DNA of 20,125 nucleotides from Chara braunii. Its lineage: Eukaryota > Streptophyta > Charophyceae > Charales > Characeae. The notes under the pieces are model-generated. The model had not been told where the DNA came from and ran no database searches. It was given only the letters and a program-made list of their open reading frames with translations. The stretch is from NCBI GenBank assembly GCA_003427395.1, contig BFEA01000421.1, positions 540,278 to 560,402 on the forward strand, in the 5' to 3' direction. Position numbers and translations under genes: made by a program. Positions 1 to 7,478 of this stretch are shown here, one piece after another. Position 1 is the first letter of the stretch. Each line of letters starts with the position of its first letter.

Positions 1-78
<78 letters not shown>
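1..78. repeat. (GA)n microsatellite
   Basis: Uninterrupted GA dinucleotide repeat that begins at the window edge, so its true length is unknown. A complementary (CT)n run closes the window at the other end. Confidence 0.97.
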
Positions 79-81
<3 letters not shown>

Positions 82-126
82 GCAGGGTACCTTGATCAGC
101 CATGGCTCTCTCGCGTTTTCCTGCTC

Positions 127-318
127 TCGCCACTCTCGATCACACATGCACCCACTGCTCCCAATCTCACACACACTCGAAGACACACTGGAGGACTTCC
201 GCTCTCGAGAGCACTTGCCGATCGCCACTCTCGATCACACATGCACCTACCGCTCCCCATCTCACACAAACTCGAAGACACACTGGAGGACTTCCGCTCT
301 TGAGAGCACTTGCCGATC
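127..318. repeat. Two-copy tandem repeat, 95-bp period
   Basis: The unit starting at 127 (TCGCCACTCTCGATCACAC) recurs at 222 with only a few substitutions. Open frames across this stretch on both strands simply reflect the repeat and are not taken as genes. Confidence 0.9.
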
Positions 319-510
319 TCCCCGCCCACGTGGAGTATCTATATCTCAATGCCACGTTCCGTCCGCGATGAGTCAGTCATTGCTACACTGTGCATGCATC
401 TTGGCTGCCTGGCAGCGATCACAACGCCCCCGCTGGTGGGACAGACACTGCTGCCTCCAAAACGCTGCGCCGCTCGGGTGAATCCCGGCACGAATTCGTA
501 CCAGGAGACC

Positions 511-715
511 GTCCCCCTGCGCCGCCACACCGCCCGTCGACCTGCCTCCGAACCGCTGCGCCTTCCGATCTGGTAGCGTCCCCCTGGTTCCCCAGACCGC
601 CCGTCGACCTGCCTCCACACCGCTGCACCGACCTGTCTCATCTGGTACCGTCCCCCTGCGCCCCCAGGCCGCCCGTCGACCTGCCTCCACACGGTTGCGC
701 CGCTCAGGTAGTGCC
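511..715. repeat. Three-copy GC-rich tandem repeat, 67-72-bp period
   Basis: Three units each begin GTCCCCCTG (511, 578, 650) and contain CGCCCGTCGACCTGCCTCC (531, 598, 670). The spacings are 67 and 72 bp. The units are diverged and C-rich. They lie inside the putative Helitron end. Confidence 0.88.
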
Positions 716-774
716 GCGATCACATCTGGGACCTTGCCTCAGGTAGTGCCTCGATCACATCTGGGACCTTGCCT
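705..774. repeat. Two-copy tandem repeat, 35-bp period
   Basis: A 35-bp unit starting CAGGTAGTGCC at 705 is repeated at 740 with a single base difference, which suggests a recent duplication. Confidence 0.93.
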
Positions 775-785
775 CCACCACCGGT

Positions 786-812
786 GTCTCGCGTGGGCCC
801 GTCACGCGAGAC
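786..812. other. Perfect 10-bp inverted repeat near Helitron 5' terminus
   Basis: GTCTCGCGTG (786-795) and CACGCGAGAC (803-812) are exact reverse complements separated by a 7-nt loop. The hairpin lies 27 bp inside the proposed 5' end at 839. Helitrons are known for a hairpin near the 3' end; one close to the 5' end is less usual. Confidence 0.85.
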
Positions 813-840
813 CCGCGTTTTCCTTTAGGGTATTAGAGAT

Positions 841-869
841 GAGATAGAGATAGTGATAGAGATAGAGAA
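841..869. repeat. GATA-rich simple repeat
   Basis: Imperfect GAGATA/GTGATA repeats lie immediately outside the proposed Helitron 5' end. They are low-complexity sequence only. Confidence 0.6.
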
Positions 870-883
870 ACAGCCCAGACTAT

Positions 884-919
884 TGCTAGGGGTGCTGGTA
901 AGAGCAAACATCCCTAGCA
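884..919. repeat. Short inverted repeat, possible remnant of a DNA transposon end
   Basis: TGCTAGGG (884-891) and CCCTAGCA (912-919) form a perfect 8-bp stem around a 20-nt loop. The motif CTAGGGGTG is reminiscent of some hAT-type termini, but no partner terminus or target duplication was found. Confidence 0.4.
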
Positions 920-930
920 TTGTCGGGGAG

Positions 931-983
931 GCTCCATCTATTGGTGGGGAGCTTCACCTGCTGGAAATCGGGTCCAGCGTCCC
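931..983. repeat. Dispersed repeat copy A (~54 bp)
   Basis: This segment runs from GCTCCATCTATT to CCAGCGTCCC and matches 5636-5689 at roughly 85% by eye, in the same orientation. It contains two small hairpins (GCTCC/GGAGC and GCTGGA/TCCAGC). The family is not recognised. The two copies lie just outside the two ends of the LINE. Confidence 0.7.
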
Positions 984-1153
984 TTGAATAACAAGAAAAT
1001 GACAATTGATTAATGGGAACACTTGATAGCCTCTTCAACTCTGTAAAGAGCCGCCTGATAAACACTAGAAATCCTAGCTTCCCGCTTCATTCCCTTGATG
1101 TTATCCTTGTAACTATTTGGTGTGGAGATAACACAATTCTTCCATCTGAGATC

Positions 1154-1176
1154 TTTTTTTTTTTTTTTTTTTTTTT
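1154..1176 (-). other. LINE poly(A) tail
   Basis: A run of 23 T on the plus strand is the poly(A) tail of the minus-strand LINE. It follows ORF2 by about 100 bp, which is a normal 3' UTR length for such elements. Confidence 0.85.
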
Positions 1177-2068
1177 AAATCAACACCTCTTCATCCTATT
1201 ATTGGACGCCAAATCTAGCACTACTTACCTGACCCTGATCCACAAAAGAAATCCTAGAATTCCTGACTGATGTTTTTAATCATATCCAAACCAAGACCGG
1301 GGAACAATGGTTGATGGTGGGAGGGGGAAAGGATCTGGAAAATCTACTAGGGACCGCAGGGGTATGGATGGATAAACCTTTGTCCAATCCTGAAATACTA
1401 TCCTATAATCCCTCCGGAAAACATCATTTACCCCTCCTCTGTCCCCTTCCCATTCTACTTTTTCAAATTTCCCCCCCTGGTTCCCTCCAAGGCAGCATGT
1501 ACTGAATTTTTGGATATGTTTATAAATTTCTTCTTTTGAGGATAAGTGCTGTATTTTTTCCTTCATTTGATCCCATTTAGTTGAAATTTCTGTTTGAACA
1601 TATGATTTAATAGTCTAAGTAAATTCAGGTCCATCCAAACGGGCCCCTTCCATTTCATATGTAAATCTTCTCATCCAAATGGCCCAAATGACAACTCTTC
1701 TTCCCATGGTGAATAAATTTTGTGTGAAATCATCATATGGATCTGCAAACCATATTTCTAGGAGAATTGCTTTCCATGCCCATGGCCATCTCATTTGTGG
1801 GCCTAGCTGATTCCATATTCTGTCCCACCATCTCCATAGTCATACAGTTCCAGGGCATTGGAGAAAGATATGCTCAATAGTTTCAGGGATCAACCTACTT
1901 GGGAATGCTGATTTACAGTACTTGCACCATCTTGAGGCAATCCCTTTTTGTTCCAAGGAAGATCTATCAATTATCCTGTCATTAATTGGAAGACATCGAT
2001 GTTCAATTTGCCGTTGGAGGGATGCCAGTTTTTCTGGTTTACATTTAATTAAGTTGAACCATTTGATG

Positions 2069-2076
2069 AACCTTAC
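2069..2076. other. 8-bp target-site duplication, left copy
   Basis: AACCTTAC abuts the MITE's left terminus and is repeated exactly at 2433-2440. An 8-bp duplication is characteristic of hAT-superfamily insertion. Confidence 0.92.
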
Positions 2077-2432
2077 CTGTGTAGCATCGTGTTCGGGAAC
2101 CTGAACGTTCGGGGCCGAACGCGAACGAGTGCCAAAACTCTCCGAACGTGAACATAAAAATATATTAAAAAAAAAAAAAAAAAAAAGTTCTCCAAAAAAT
2201 CTGAAAAACATATAAAATATGTAAAATAATCATACAAACAACTTTCGCCTTGGAGGTATGCTCAAATTCGTAACCAAACTCGAGTTAAAAATCAAAAACC
2301 AAGACAATTGTTTTTTTTTTTTTTTTTTTTTTGAATATGTTCAGCCGAACACGTTCGGGTGGCGTTCGGCTGAACACCTGAACATGTTCGGACGTTCGAA
2401 AAAACTCCAAACATGTTCGGTGTGCTACACAG
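2077..2432. mobile_element. Non-autonomous hAT-like MITE (356 bp) inside the LINE
   Basis: The termini are perfect 10-bp inverted repeats, CTGTGTAGCA and TGCTACACAG, flanked by the 8-bp duplication AACCTTAC. Both arms carry many GTTCG/CGAAC copies (about five on the left and six on the right), like the subterminal repeats bound by hAT transposases. An A20 tract (2167-2186) and a T22 tract (2311-2332) sit at mirrored distances from the ends, so the arms can fold back on each other. There is no coding capacity, so it must have been mobilised in trans. The duplication length points to hAT; the TIR sequence itself is not one I can assign to a named family. Confidence 0.88.
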
Positions 2433-2440
2433 AACCTTAC
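2433..2440. other. 8-bp target-site duplication, right copy
   Basis: AACCTTAC, identical to 2069-2076. The exact match implies the MITE insertion is fairly young compared with the decayed LINE around it. Confidence 0.92.
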
Positions 2441-2570
2441 GTCATCTCTACTAAGATTAAGACTTTTCATCCATCTATCCGACACTTTGTCTTTCAAGTT
2501 AATTTTCATTCTTAACATTCTATAAGTGGATTTTACCGTAAGAGAGTGAAGGTGACGCGTAAATTTCCTA

Positions 2571-3455
2571 TCATGTTTCCTCTGATTGTTTTGAGACTCC
2601 ATTCGATGCGTCTACCATGAGGGAAAAATTATCAGCAAATAAAGAACAGATTGGGATTGCTTCTTCTGGTATGGATGTTACCTGTATACGCTTAATATCC
2701 TTGTTGTAGCGGAGGTTTGTTGCCAAAGCTTCCATAATAATCAAGAAAAGATAGCGGGCAATCGGATCGCCTTGTCTAACTGATCTGTGTAATGGAATCG
2801 GCGGCGCTACATTACCATTCACCATGACGATGGTATAAGCATTCTTATGTAGTATCTGGATCCATCTCCTAAAATCAGGGCCAAAATTAAATTTTTCTAA
2901 GCATTTGTCCAAAAAGAACCAATCTACATGATCATATGCTTTCTCAAAATCTATGAAAATGAATGTTGCATTATGTTTGGATTGACGAGTGATTCTGATC
3001 AATTCATTAATTAAGATTATATTATCTTATATATTTTTGCTTTTGATGAATCCAGTTTGAGAAGGGTGTATGATATCAGGGATTACTTTAGATATTCATT
3101 CGGCTAATACCTTTGTTATTAGTTTATAGACTACTGTTAGCAAAGTGATAGGTCGATAGTTCCTAATATTAGTTTTGTCGCCTTTTTTATGTAACAGAGT
3201 TAATACTCCTTGTCCCACAATCTCTCCCAAGTCACCTATCAACCAGACTGTCTGGAAGTATTCCATTAGGTCCTGTGCCATGAAATCCCATACGATTTCC
3301 CAGAATTCTTTAGGAAGTCCATCAATACCAGGCGTATTCTCCTCTTCCATGAGCATCAGGGCTAACAAAATCTCAACTTTGGTAAGTGGTTTTTCCATGA
3401 AAATCCTTTGTTCTTTTGATAGTGCCTTGTTTACAGGATTTAGAAATTCTTCCAC
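2571..3455 (-). pseudogene. LINE ORF2 reverse transcriptase domain with FADN active site
   Basis: The RT fingers and palm are clear: TPGIDGLPKEFW, then KKGDKTNIRNYRPITLL (~3180-3130), FIDFEKAYD (~2932-2958, first catalytic Asp), SVRQGDP (~2766-2790) and FADN (2628-2639). The last should be F/YADD, whose two Asp hold the catalytic metals. Here the second Asp codon GAT reads AAT, a one-base change that would abolish polymerisation. Two in-frame stops (TGA 3096, TAA 3027) lie between the two halves. Downstream of FADN the reading frame soon ends at 2571, where the thumb and connection region should follow; this marks the internal deletion. Confidence 0.93.
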
Positions 3456-3530
3456 TTCCTTAGTTCTTTGATTCAGAGGGATATTTCTATTTTGAGATGT
3501 AAAGAGATCTTTAAAGAAGTCTCGGGCCAG

Positions 3531-3866
3531 TTAAGTGCAGGCTGCAGTAGATGTGCATAAGGGCTCATTTCTATTTGAAGGATCAGACAAGGCTTCAATT
3601 ACCGTCCTGCCCACTCTTGCTCTAGCCGTAGCAAAAAAACGTGCATTCATAGATCCTTCCATACTATGTTGTCTATGTTTTCCTCTAATTCTCATTCCTT
3701 GCCATTTATATTCCATGAGAGAAAGAAATTGATTTTTCAGTTCTTCTATTTTTTTGGCTATTGGTTCTAGGGATTCCTGTTCCCTGGAATCTATTTCTAT
3801 TTGTTGAAGCTCTTGTATTCTATTGTGTAATTGTGTTTCTGCCATATGTTTTTCGGAAGCTAACAA
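3531..3866 (-). pseudogene. LINE ORF2 linker between endonuclease and reverse transcriptase
   Basis: A Gln/Glu/Lys-rich, probably coiled-coil stretch (QLHNRIQELQQIEIDSREQE) is followed by NARFFATARARVGR, which corresponds to the conserved 'N-FF-hasA--RR' segment preceding the RT domain in plant LINEs. It is in the same frame as the endonuclease second half and the RT, and is closed by a TAA at 3531 that would be CAA in an intact copy. After that stop the same frame resumes with LARDFFKDLFTS, as in other LINEs. Confidence 0.82.
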
Positions 3867-3956
3867 TTTGGAATATTCATTGCATTTACGACCTAAAAAA
3901 CACAGACCGTTGTTGAACCATCTTATATCGTTATTTATGAAATCTTTTTTTTCTCT

Positions 3957-4837
3957 CTAGAAGTGCCATACATCTTGAATATAATTTTTAAAATTTTTAA
4001 TCTTAAGGTGGGATGTATTTAATTTGTAATATCCCCTTCCTTGATCTAGTTTCTTACGAAATAAAAATATAGCTACGCAAATTGAGTGATCTAAGCCAGG
4101 AAAGAGACTTCTAGGGAAGATTTCTGCCATCTGTAATGCCCCTTGTAAATCCTGGGCTGCTAGAATTAGATCAATGCGCGATTTGATACTTTGACGTGAT
4201 TGGCCTTTCCTGAAACGTGTAAAAGATTTAGATGTAGGATTAAGTCTTGTGTATGAATCAACAAGGTTCAGAGTAATGCATAAATTGACAATGATTTGTT
4301 CATCCGCTTCCACGTAGGCAGGGCATGGGGACGAAATGCGCCATCGGTCCACGTGTCTGTCTGGGGCAGCATTGAAGTCTCCTGCAATAATGACTGGAAT
4401 ACCAACTGGAAGACGTGGAAGAATATTCTAAAAAAATATTCGACGTTCCCCAACCTCATTGGCCCATATACACATAGAATACTGACAATCTCTAGTTCAA
4501 GCATTACCAACACATACACCCATCTACCTTGATCTGGGTCTACCTCCCAATGGACTACTTCTGCTCTTGAGTTTGGGGGAATCTAGATTGCCACCCCGAC
4601 ACTTCCAGGTCGGGGGGCATGAGCTCGAAAGGATCGATGGGGCCACAATCCTTTGTGGCGGAAGTTACGAGTGTCTGTATCCATTAGATGCGTTTCTTGA
4701 ATGCAAATGACATCTGGCCGTTTTCTACCATCTATACCTTTAATTTGATCATATATGGCTTGTTTTTTATTGTGATTAGCTGAGGCCAGTCCGTTAACAT
4801 TAAGGGATCTGAGGTCTAGGTCTACATTCCTTCTCAA
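3957..4837 (-). pseudogene. LINE ORF2 endonuclease domain (APE/exonuclease-endonuclease-phosphatase fold), broken
   Basis: Visible signatures in order are LNVNGL (~4800, metal-site Asn), IQETH (4688-4702, catalytic Glu), VYGP (~4460), GDFNA (4368-4382, catalytic Asp/Asn), SRIDLIL (~4160) and the closing DH pair in GLDHS (~4090). These are the canonical catalytic positions of the AP-endonuclease-like domain that nicks the insertion target. The first half (to about 4440) and the second half lie in different frames; a single base appears to be lost from the T-run near 4428-4437. A TAG at 4583 interrupts the first half and a TAG at 3957 ends the second. The catalytic residues themselves look conserved, so inactivation came from frame damage rather than active-site change. 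Confidence 0.9.
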
Positions 4838-4937
4838 AAATTTTCATCCTTTATCCTTGTTGTAAAGTGCATCAATCATTCTGACTCCCTCCATCTTACC
4901 TTTTTTTTTCTCAGGTGTCCCAAACTGATAATGTGTT

Positions 4938-5390
4938 CTATATGGTTTTCCAATTTCCTTTGTCCAAGAAACTTCCTTTTTCTAGGACACCCTGTCGCAG
5001 GAGTCTAATTAGAAGAATGCAGACATCCTCCTCAGACCAAAACTTGCTTGATTTGATCTTCAACATCTGTAATTCTTTCAGTTTCTCGCTTCTCATCCAA
5101 CAGAGATCCACTTGTTTAGCAGAATCATATCGGAGATAAACATCTCTCTCAGCTACCCTGAAGGTTTCCGTCGTGGGCATAAGTGTGCCTATATTTCCCA
5201 TTGGTAGCTGCTCTTTAATAGATTTAGAAATTTCTGAGTGAATTAAAAATTTCCCTGCCTTTCCTCCTGTGAGGGTAGCTAGAGAGAGGAATGGTGATTT
5301 GGTTGGAGTGTTACTGCACCATGTGATGATCCCTGAGGGGTTGACAAACCTATCTACTGATAGGTAGGTTATCGCAGTGAAAGGTGAATT
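4938..5390 (-). pseudogene. Unrecognised open frame upstream of the LINE endonuclease, probably ORF1 C-terminal part
   Basis: About 150 codons are open from just inside a TAA near 5390 to a TAG at 4938. The translation includes ITYLSVDRFVNPSGIITW and later DVYLRYDSAKQVDLCWMRS and SKFWSEEDVCILLIRLL. I recognise no domain in it. In L1 LINEs this place, directly 5' of the endonuclease, is occupied by the end of ORF1 (the RNA-binding Gag-like protein) or by the very start of ORF2, so ORF1 is inferred from position only. The stop at 4938 could be another C-to-T product, since the frame continues openly for about ten codons beyond it. Confidence 0.45.
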
Positions 5391-5604
5391 TTAGAGAAGA
5401 ACTGAAAAAAAAAACAAAAAAAGAAAACAGAAAGTAAACAGCAAATTTGGATGTGCCCTCCGAATGTACCCCTTTTCTAACTCTTCACTCAGCCCATGTG
5501 GCCATATCTAGAACCCATGTAGCTGTTGATACAAAGACATGAGTATGCGTCTTCCAGTGAACACGAACTCGAAATTATCTTGTGACGTTGAGTTCAATGA
5601 ACCC

Positions 5605-5689
5605 TTTTTTTTTTTTTTTTTTTTTTGGGAATAAAGCTCCAATCTATTCGTGGGGAGCAGCACATGCTGGGAACCGGGACCAGCGTCCC
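5605..5689 (-). repeat. Poly(T) tract plus dispersed repeat copy B
   Basis: T22 (5605-5626) is followed by GGGAATAAA and then the ~54-bp repeat (5636-5689) also seen at 931-983. With a poly(A)-like tract at one end on the minus strand this could be the 3' end of a short retroposon, but no convincing Pol III box was found. Confidence 0.6.
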
Positions 5690-6869
5690 ATATGGAAATG
5701 TACATAGAAGTATAGAACTTTGAGAAACCGAGGCCATGACAGAAATTTAGCCAAAGTTCCCCATCAATCCTCTTTACCTCACTCCGGCAAGCCTTACTGC
5801 ATCAGAGTCACCATCTCCGCTGCTGTTGTACCCTAACTCCATCCTACAAGCTAGCCCCCTCACTAGTAGGACGCTTAATATCCAACCGTATATTCCTCTC
5901 ACCTTTCCTTGAAAAAATTAAGACGACCTCTTCCTGCCAGTATTGATTGCCCCGGAAACCAGGGGATTAACTGAGCAGGGACGATCCTAATAGTAGGTAA
6001 AATTGGAAGATATGAAAACATGCATCTCTGGAACAGGCAACCTAAAAAATCCTGCCTCCATTATTGAAAAGAAAAACCTCAATCGAGTTAATAGCAAGTG
6101 GCCGGTACCCGCCAAGATATGTGGCGCCAATCACATCCACCCCCACTCCCTCCATCCCAGTCACTTCCTCACTCCGTCCTTGTAAGGGGTTTCAGAGAAC
6201 CACTTCTCAACAGGGGGTGAGCACCATCATCCCCCGAAGTTCCTTGCCCCCACAAGAACTCCAGTCTCCGTCCTCAAGGGGGTGAACTAGCGCTACCCAA
6301 CGCCAATCGCGCCAGAGCTCGCCCACATCATCCGGTACCCATTGGGCAATCTAACCTACCCAACGCCAATCGCATCTGATACGAGCTTCCCCTAGCCGGT
6401 ACCCGTCAAGCAATCCTATTCCATCCCCTCTCCGTCCTTGTAAAGAATCATTTCATGCCCCTTCCCCGACTTCAAAGCAATCTCCAAAACCCCACACTGT
6501 CAGGATACTTTACTTGACTACCCCATGGGTCCCTTGTTTAGACTCTAACGAAAAAATAGGTCAAAATTCGAGGAACAAAATATCTCGCCACAAAAACCTT
6601 GACAAATCGACTAGAGAACAATGATAAAAAGAATTTGGATTGTAGGAGAGTCAATGTAATTCAATCGTTGGAAATAACACTTGGGAGAACAAGAGATGGA
6701 TACCTTCAAAGACATGAATTGAGGAACTTTTATTCGATTCAACCATTAAGAAATGTGAATCTATCAAAAGCAACCTCTAATTTACGATCTTCAGATTAGC
6801 AAGTGTATTAGGCTCTTGGGATATAAAACGTTGCTAAGGTTATTTCCAAACCTACGAGAATTACCTATA
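5690..6869. other. Non-coding stretch between LINE and Helitron
   Basis: I see no gene. The stretch holds degenerate repeats (6293-6418 and weaker relatives from about 6100), repeated CTCCGTCCTTGTAA words at ~6173 and ~6428, and A/T-rich unique sequence from ~6540 to the Helitron 3' end. Open frames here are short and lack family features. Confidence 0.6.
6293..6418. repeat. Degenerate tandem repeat, 63-bp period
   Basis: CTACCCAACGCCAATCGC occurs at 6293 and again at 6356. Each copy is followed some 40 bp later by CCGGTACCC. A weaker relative (GCCGGTACCCGCCAAG ... GGCGCCAATCAC) lies near 6100-6135. Confidence 0.7.
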
Positions 6870-6898
6870 CAAGTGGGTCCACCGCAGCGACGCTGCGG
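6870..6898 (-). other. Helitron 3' terminus: hairpin plus CTTG
   Basis: CCGCAGCG (6882-6889) and CGCTGCGG (6891-6898) form a near-perfect GC-rich palindrome. Reading the minus strand, 8 nt separate it from CTTG (6873-6870), which is followed by T. Position and structure match Helitron 3' ends, where the hairpin acts as the transposition terminator. Confidence 0.68.
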
Positions 6899-6986
6899 CC
6901 GAGGAGAGGGGGGAGCTGGGGGGCGGGGCAGTTGTTGCCACATTGTCGGGTTTTTTTTTTTTTTGTTTCTGGCCACAGGTAGACAC

Positions 6987-7028
6987 ATATACGCACATAG
7001 ACAAACACACACGCATAGACACATATGT
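6987..7028. repeat. CA/CATA-rich low-complexity stretch
   Basis: Imperfect ACACATA/ACGCACA/ACACAC repeats lie between a short T-tract and the 123-bp tandem repeat, near the Helitron 3' end. Confidence 0.6.
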
Positions 7029-7037
7029 GGCAATGTG

Positions 7038-7283
7038 AAAAATGAGAAGGAATGTTTCGATGTTGTGATATGTCAAAAAAACAACTTTGTTTCTCTCCCT
7101 TGCTCTTTGTCTCTCTGTTGTGTTCGTGGCGTTGTCCGCGGACTCACTTGGTGGACGTAGAAAAATGAGAAGGGATCTTTCGATGTCGTGATATCCCAAA
7201 AAAAGAGCTTTGTTTCTGTCCGTCGCTCTCTGTGTCTCTGTTGTGTTCGTGGGCTTGTCTGCGGAGTCACTTGCTGGACGTAG
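7038..7283. repeat. Two-copy tandem repeat, 123-bp period
   Basis: Unit 1 starts AAAAATGAGAAGGAATGTTTC at 7038 and unit 2 starts AAAAATGAGAAGGGATCTTTC at 7161. Each ends near GGACGTAG. The units are similar over their whole length with scattered substitutions. They lie in the non-coding 3' part of the Helitron. Confidence 0.92.
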
Positions 7284-7478
7284 AAGTCAGAACTCCCTCT
7301 CTCTCCCTCGGCATCCCGACTTTCCTCTCTATCTCTTGCCGTCTTTGCGCCTCTGTTTCTGTTTTTCTCTTTGTCTCTGTGGTGTTCTGTCTTACGGGAG
7401 CATCTATTCCAACAATTCATTTTCTCCTTGCCTGTGTTCATGTCTGCACGTCGCTGCGCCCGTGTCTCAGATTGGAGT

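Larger units (their letters stand above)
1..839 (-). mobile_element. Partial Helitron, 5' end only
   Basis: Read on the minus strand, position 839 starts TCTCTAATAC, followed by CCTAAAGGAAAACGCGGG. It is preceded by an A, as expected for a Helitron inserted between host A and T. The same layout (TCTCTA..., then CTAAAGGAAA, then GCGG) occurs at the 5' end of the larger Helitron at 16344, so the two ends appear to belong to related families. Just inside the terminus lies a perfect 10-bp inverted repeat (786-812). No coding sequence is recognised here; the interior is made of tandem repeats. The 3' terminus is not in the window, so the length is unknown and the element may be non-autonomous. The assignment rests on terminus structure alone. 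Confidence 0.55.
1276..2602 (-). pseudogene. LINE ORF2 C-terminal region with zf-RVT motif, split by a MITE
   Basis: The segment from 2602 to 2441 encodes LTVKSTYRML, matching the '-SVKSAY-' block that precedes zf-RVT in plant LINEs. It is then interrupted by the MITE at 2077-2432 and resumes at 2068 with FIKWFNLIKC. The zinc-finger-like cluster follows: WCKYC (~1916-1930), an ETIEH segment and FLQC (~1858-1870). Frames on either side of the MITE agree once the element and one target duplication are discounted (364 bp). Stops at 1840 (TGA) and 1615 (TAG) interrupt the tail, which ends with TAA at 1276. This domain is thought to help ORF2 bind its template RNA. Confidence 0.85.
1276..4840 (-). 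pseudogene. LINE ORF2 pseudogene (endonuclease-reverse transcriptase)
   Basis: ORF2 supplies target-site nicking and target-primed reverse transcription. It can be followed from the endonuclease motif LNVNGL (~4800) to its final residues SWFGYD just before the TAA at 1276. In-frame stops are at 4583 (TAG), 3957 (TAG), 3531 (TAA), 3096 (TGA), 3027 (TAA), 1840 (TGA) and 1615 (TAG). All can come from a Gln or Arg codon by one C-to-T change. A one-base loss in the A7/T7 run near 4428-4437 shifts the endonuclease frame. About 350-400 residues expected between the RT active site and the tail are absent around 2540-2630. The remaining homology is dense, so the identification is secure despite the damage. 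No functional product is possible. Confidence 0.93.
1154..5392 (-). mobile_element. L1-type LINE retrotransposon, decayed, with internal deletion and a nested MITE
   Basis: On the minus strand the order is: ORF1 tail (~5390-4938), APE-type endonuclease (4837-~4080), linker (~3990-3530), reverse transcriptase (3455-2600), zf-RVT Cys/His tail (~1935-1855), ORF2 end at 1276, a ~100-bp 3' UTR and a 23-nt poly(A) (plus-strand T run 1154-1176). This is the domain order of plant L1 LINEs. The copy is dead: it has at least seven in-frame stops, one frameshift in the endonuclease, a missing block between the RT active site and the tail, and a 356-bp MITE. The 3' end is well placed by the poly(A). The 5' end is uncertain because the open frame only fades out near 5390, and I found no convincing target-site duplication, so 5' truncation is likely. 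Confidence 0.92.

Noticed and set aside
80-746. Several overlapping 60-130-codon open frames on both strands
   Set aside because: They cross tandem repeats, have no family features, and are open in several phases at once because of GC-rich repeat composition.
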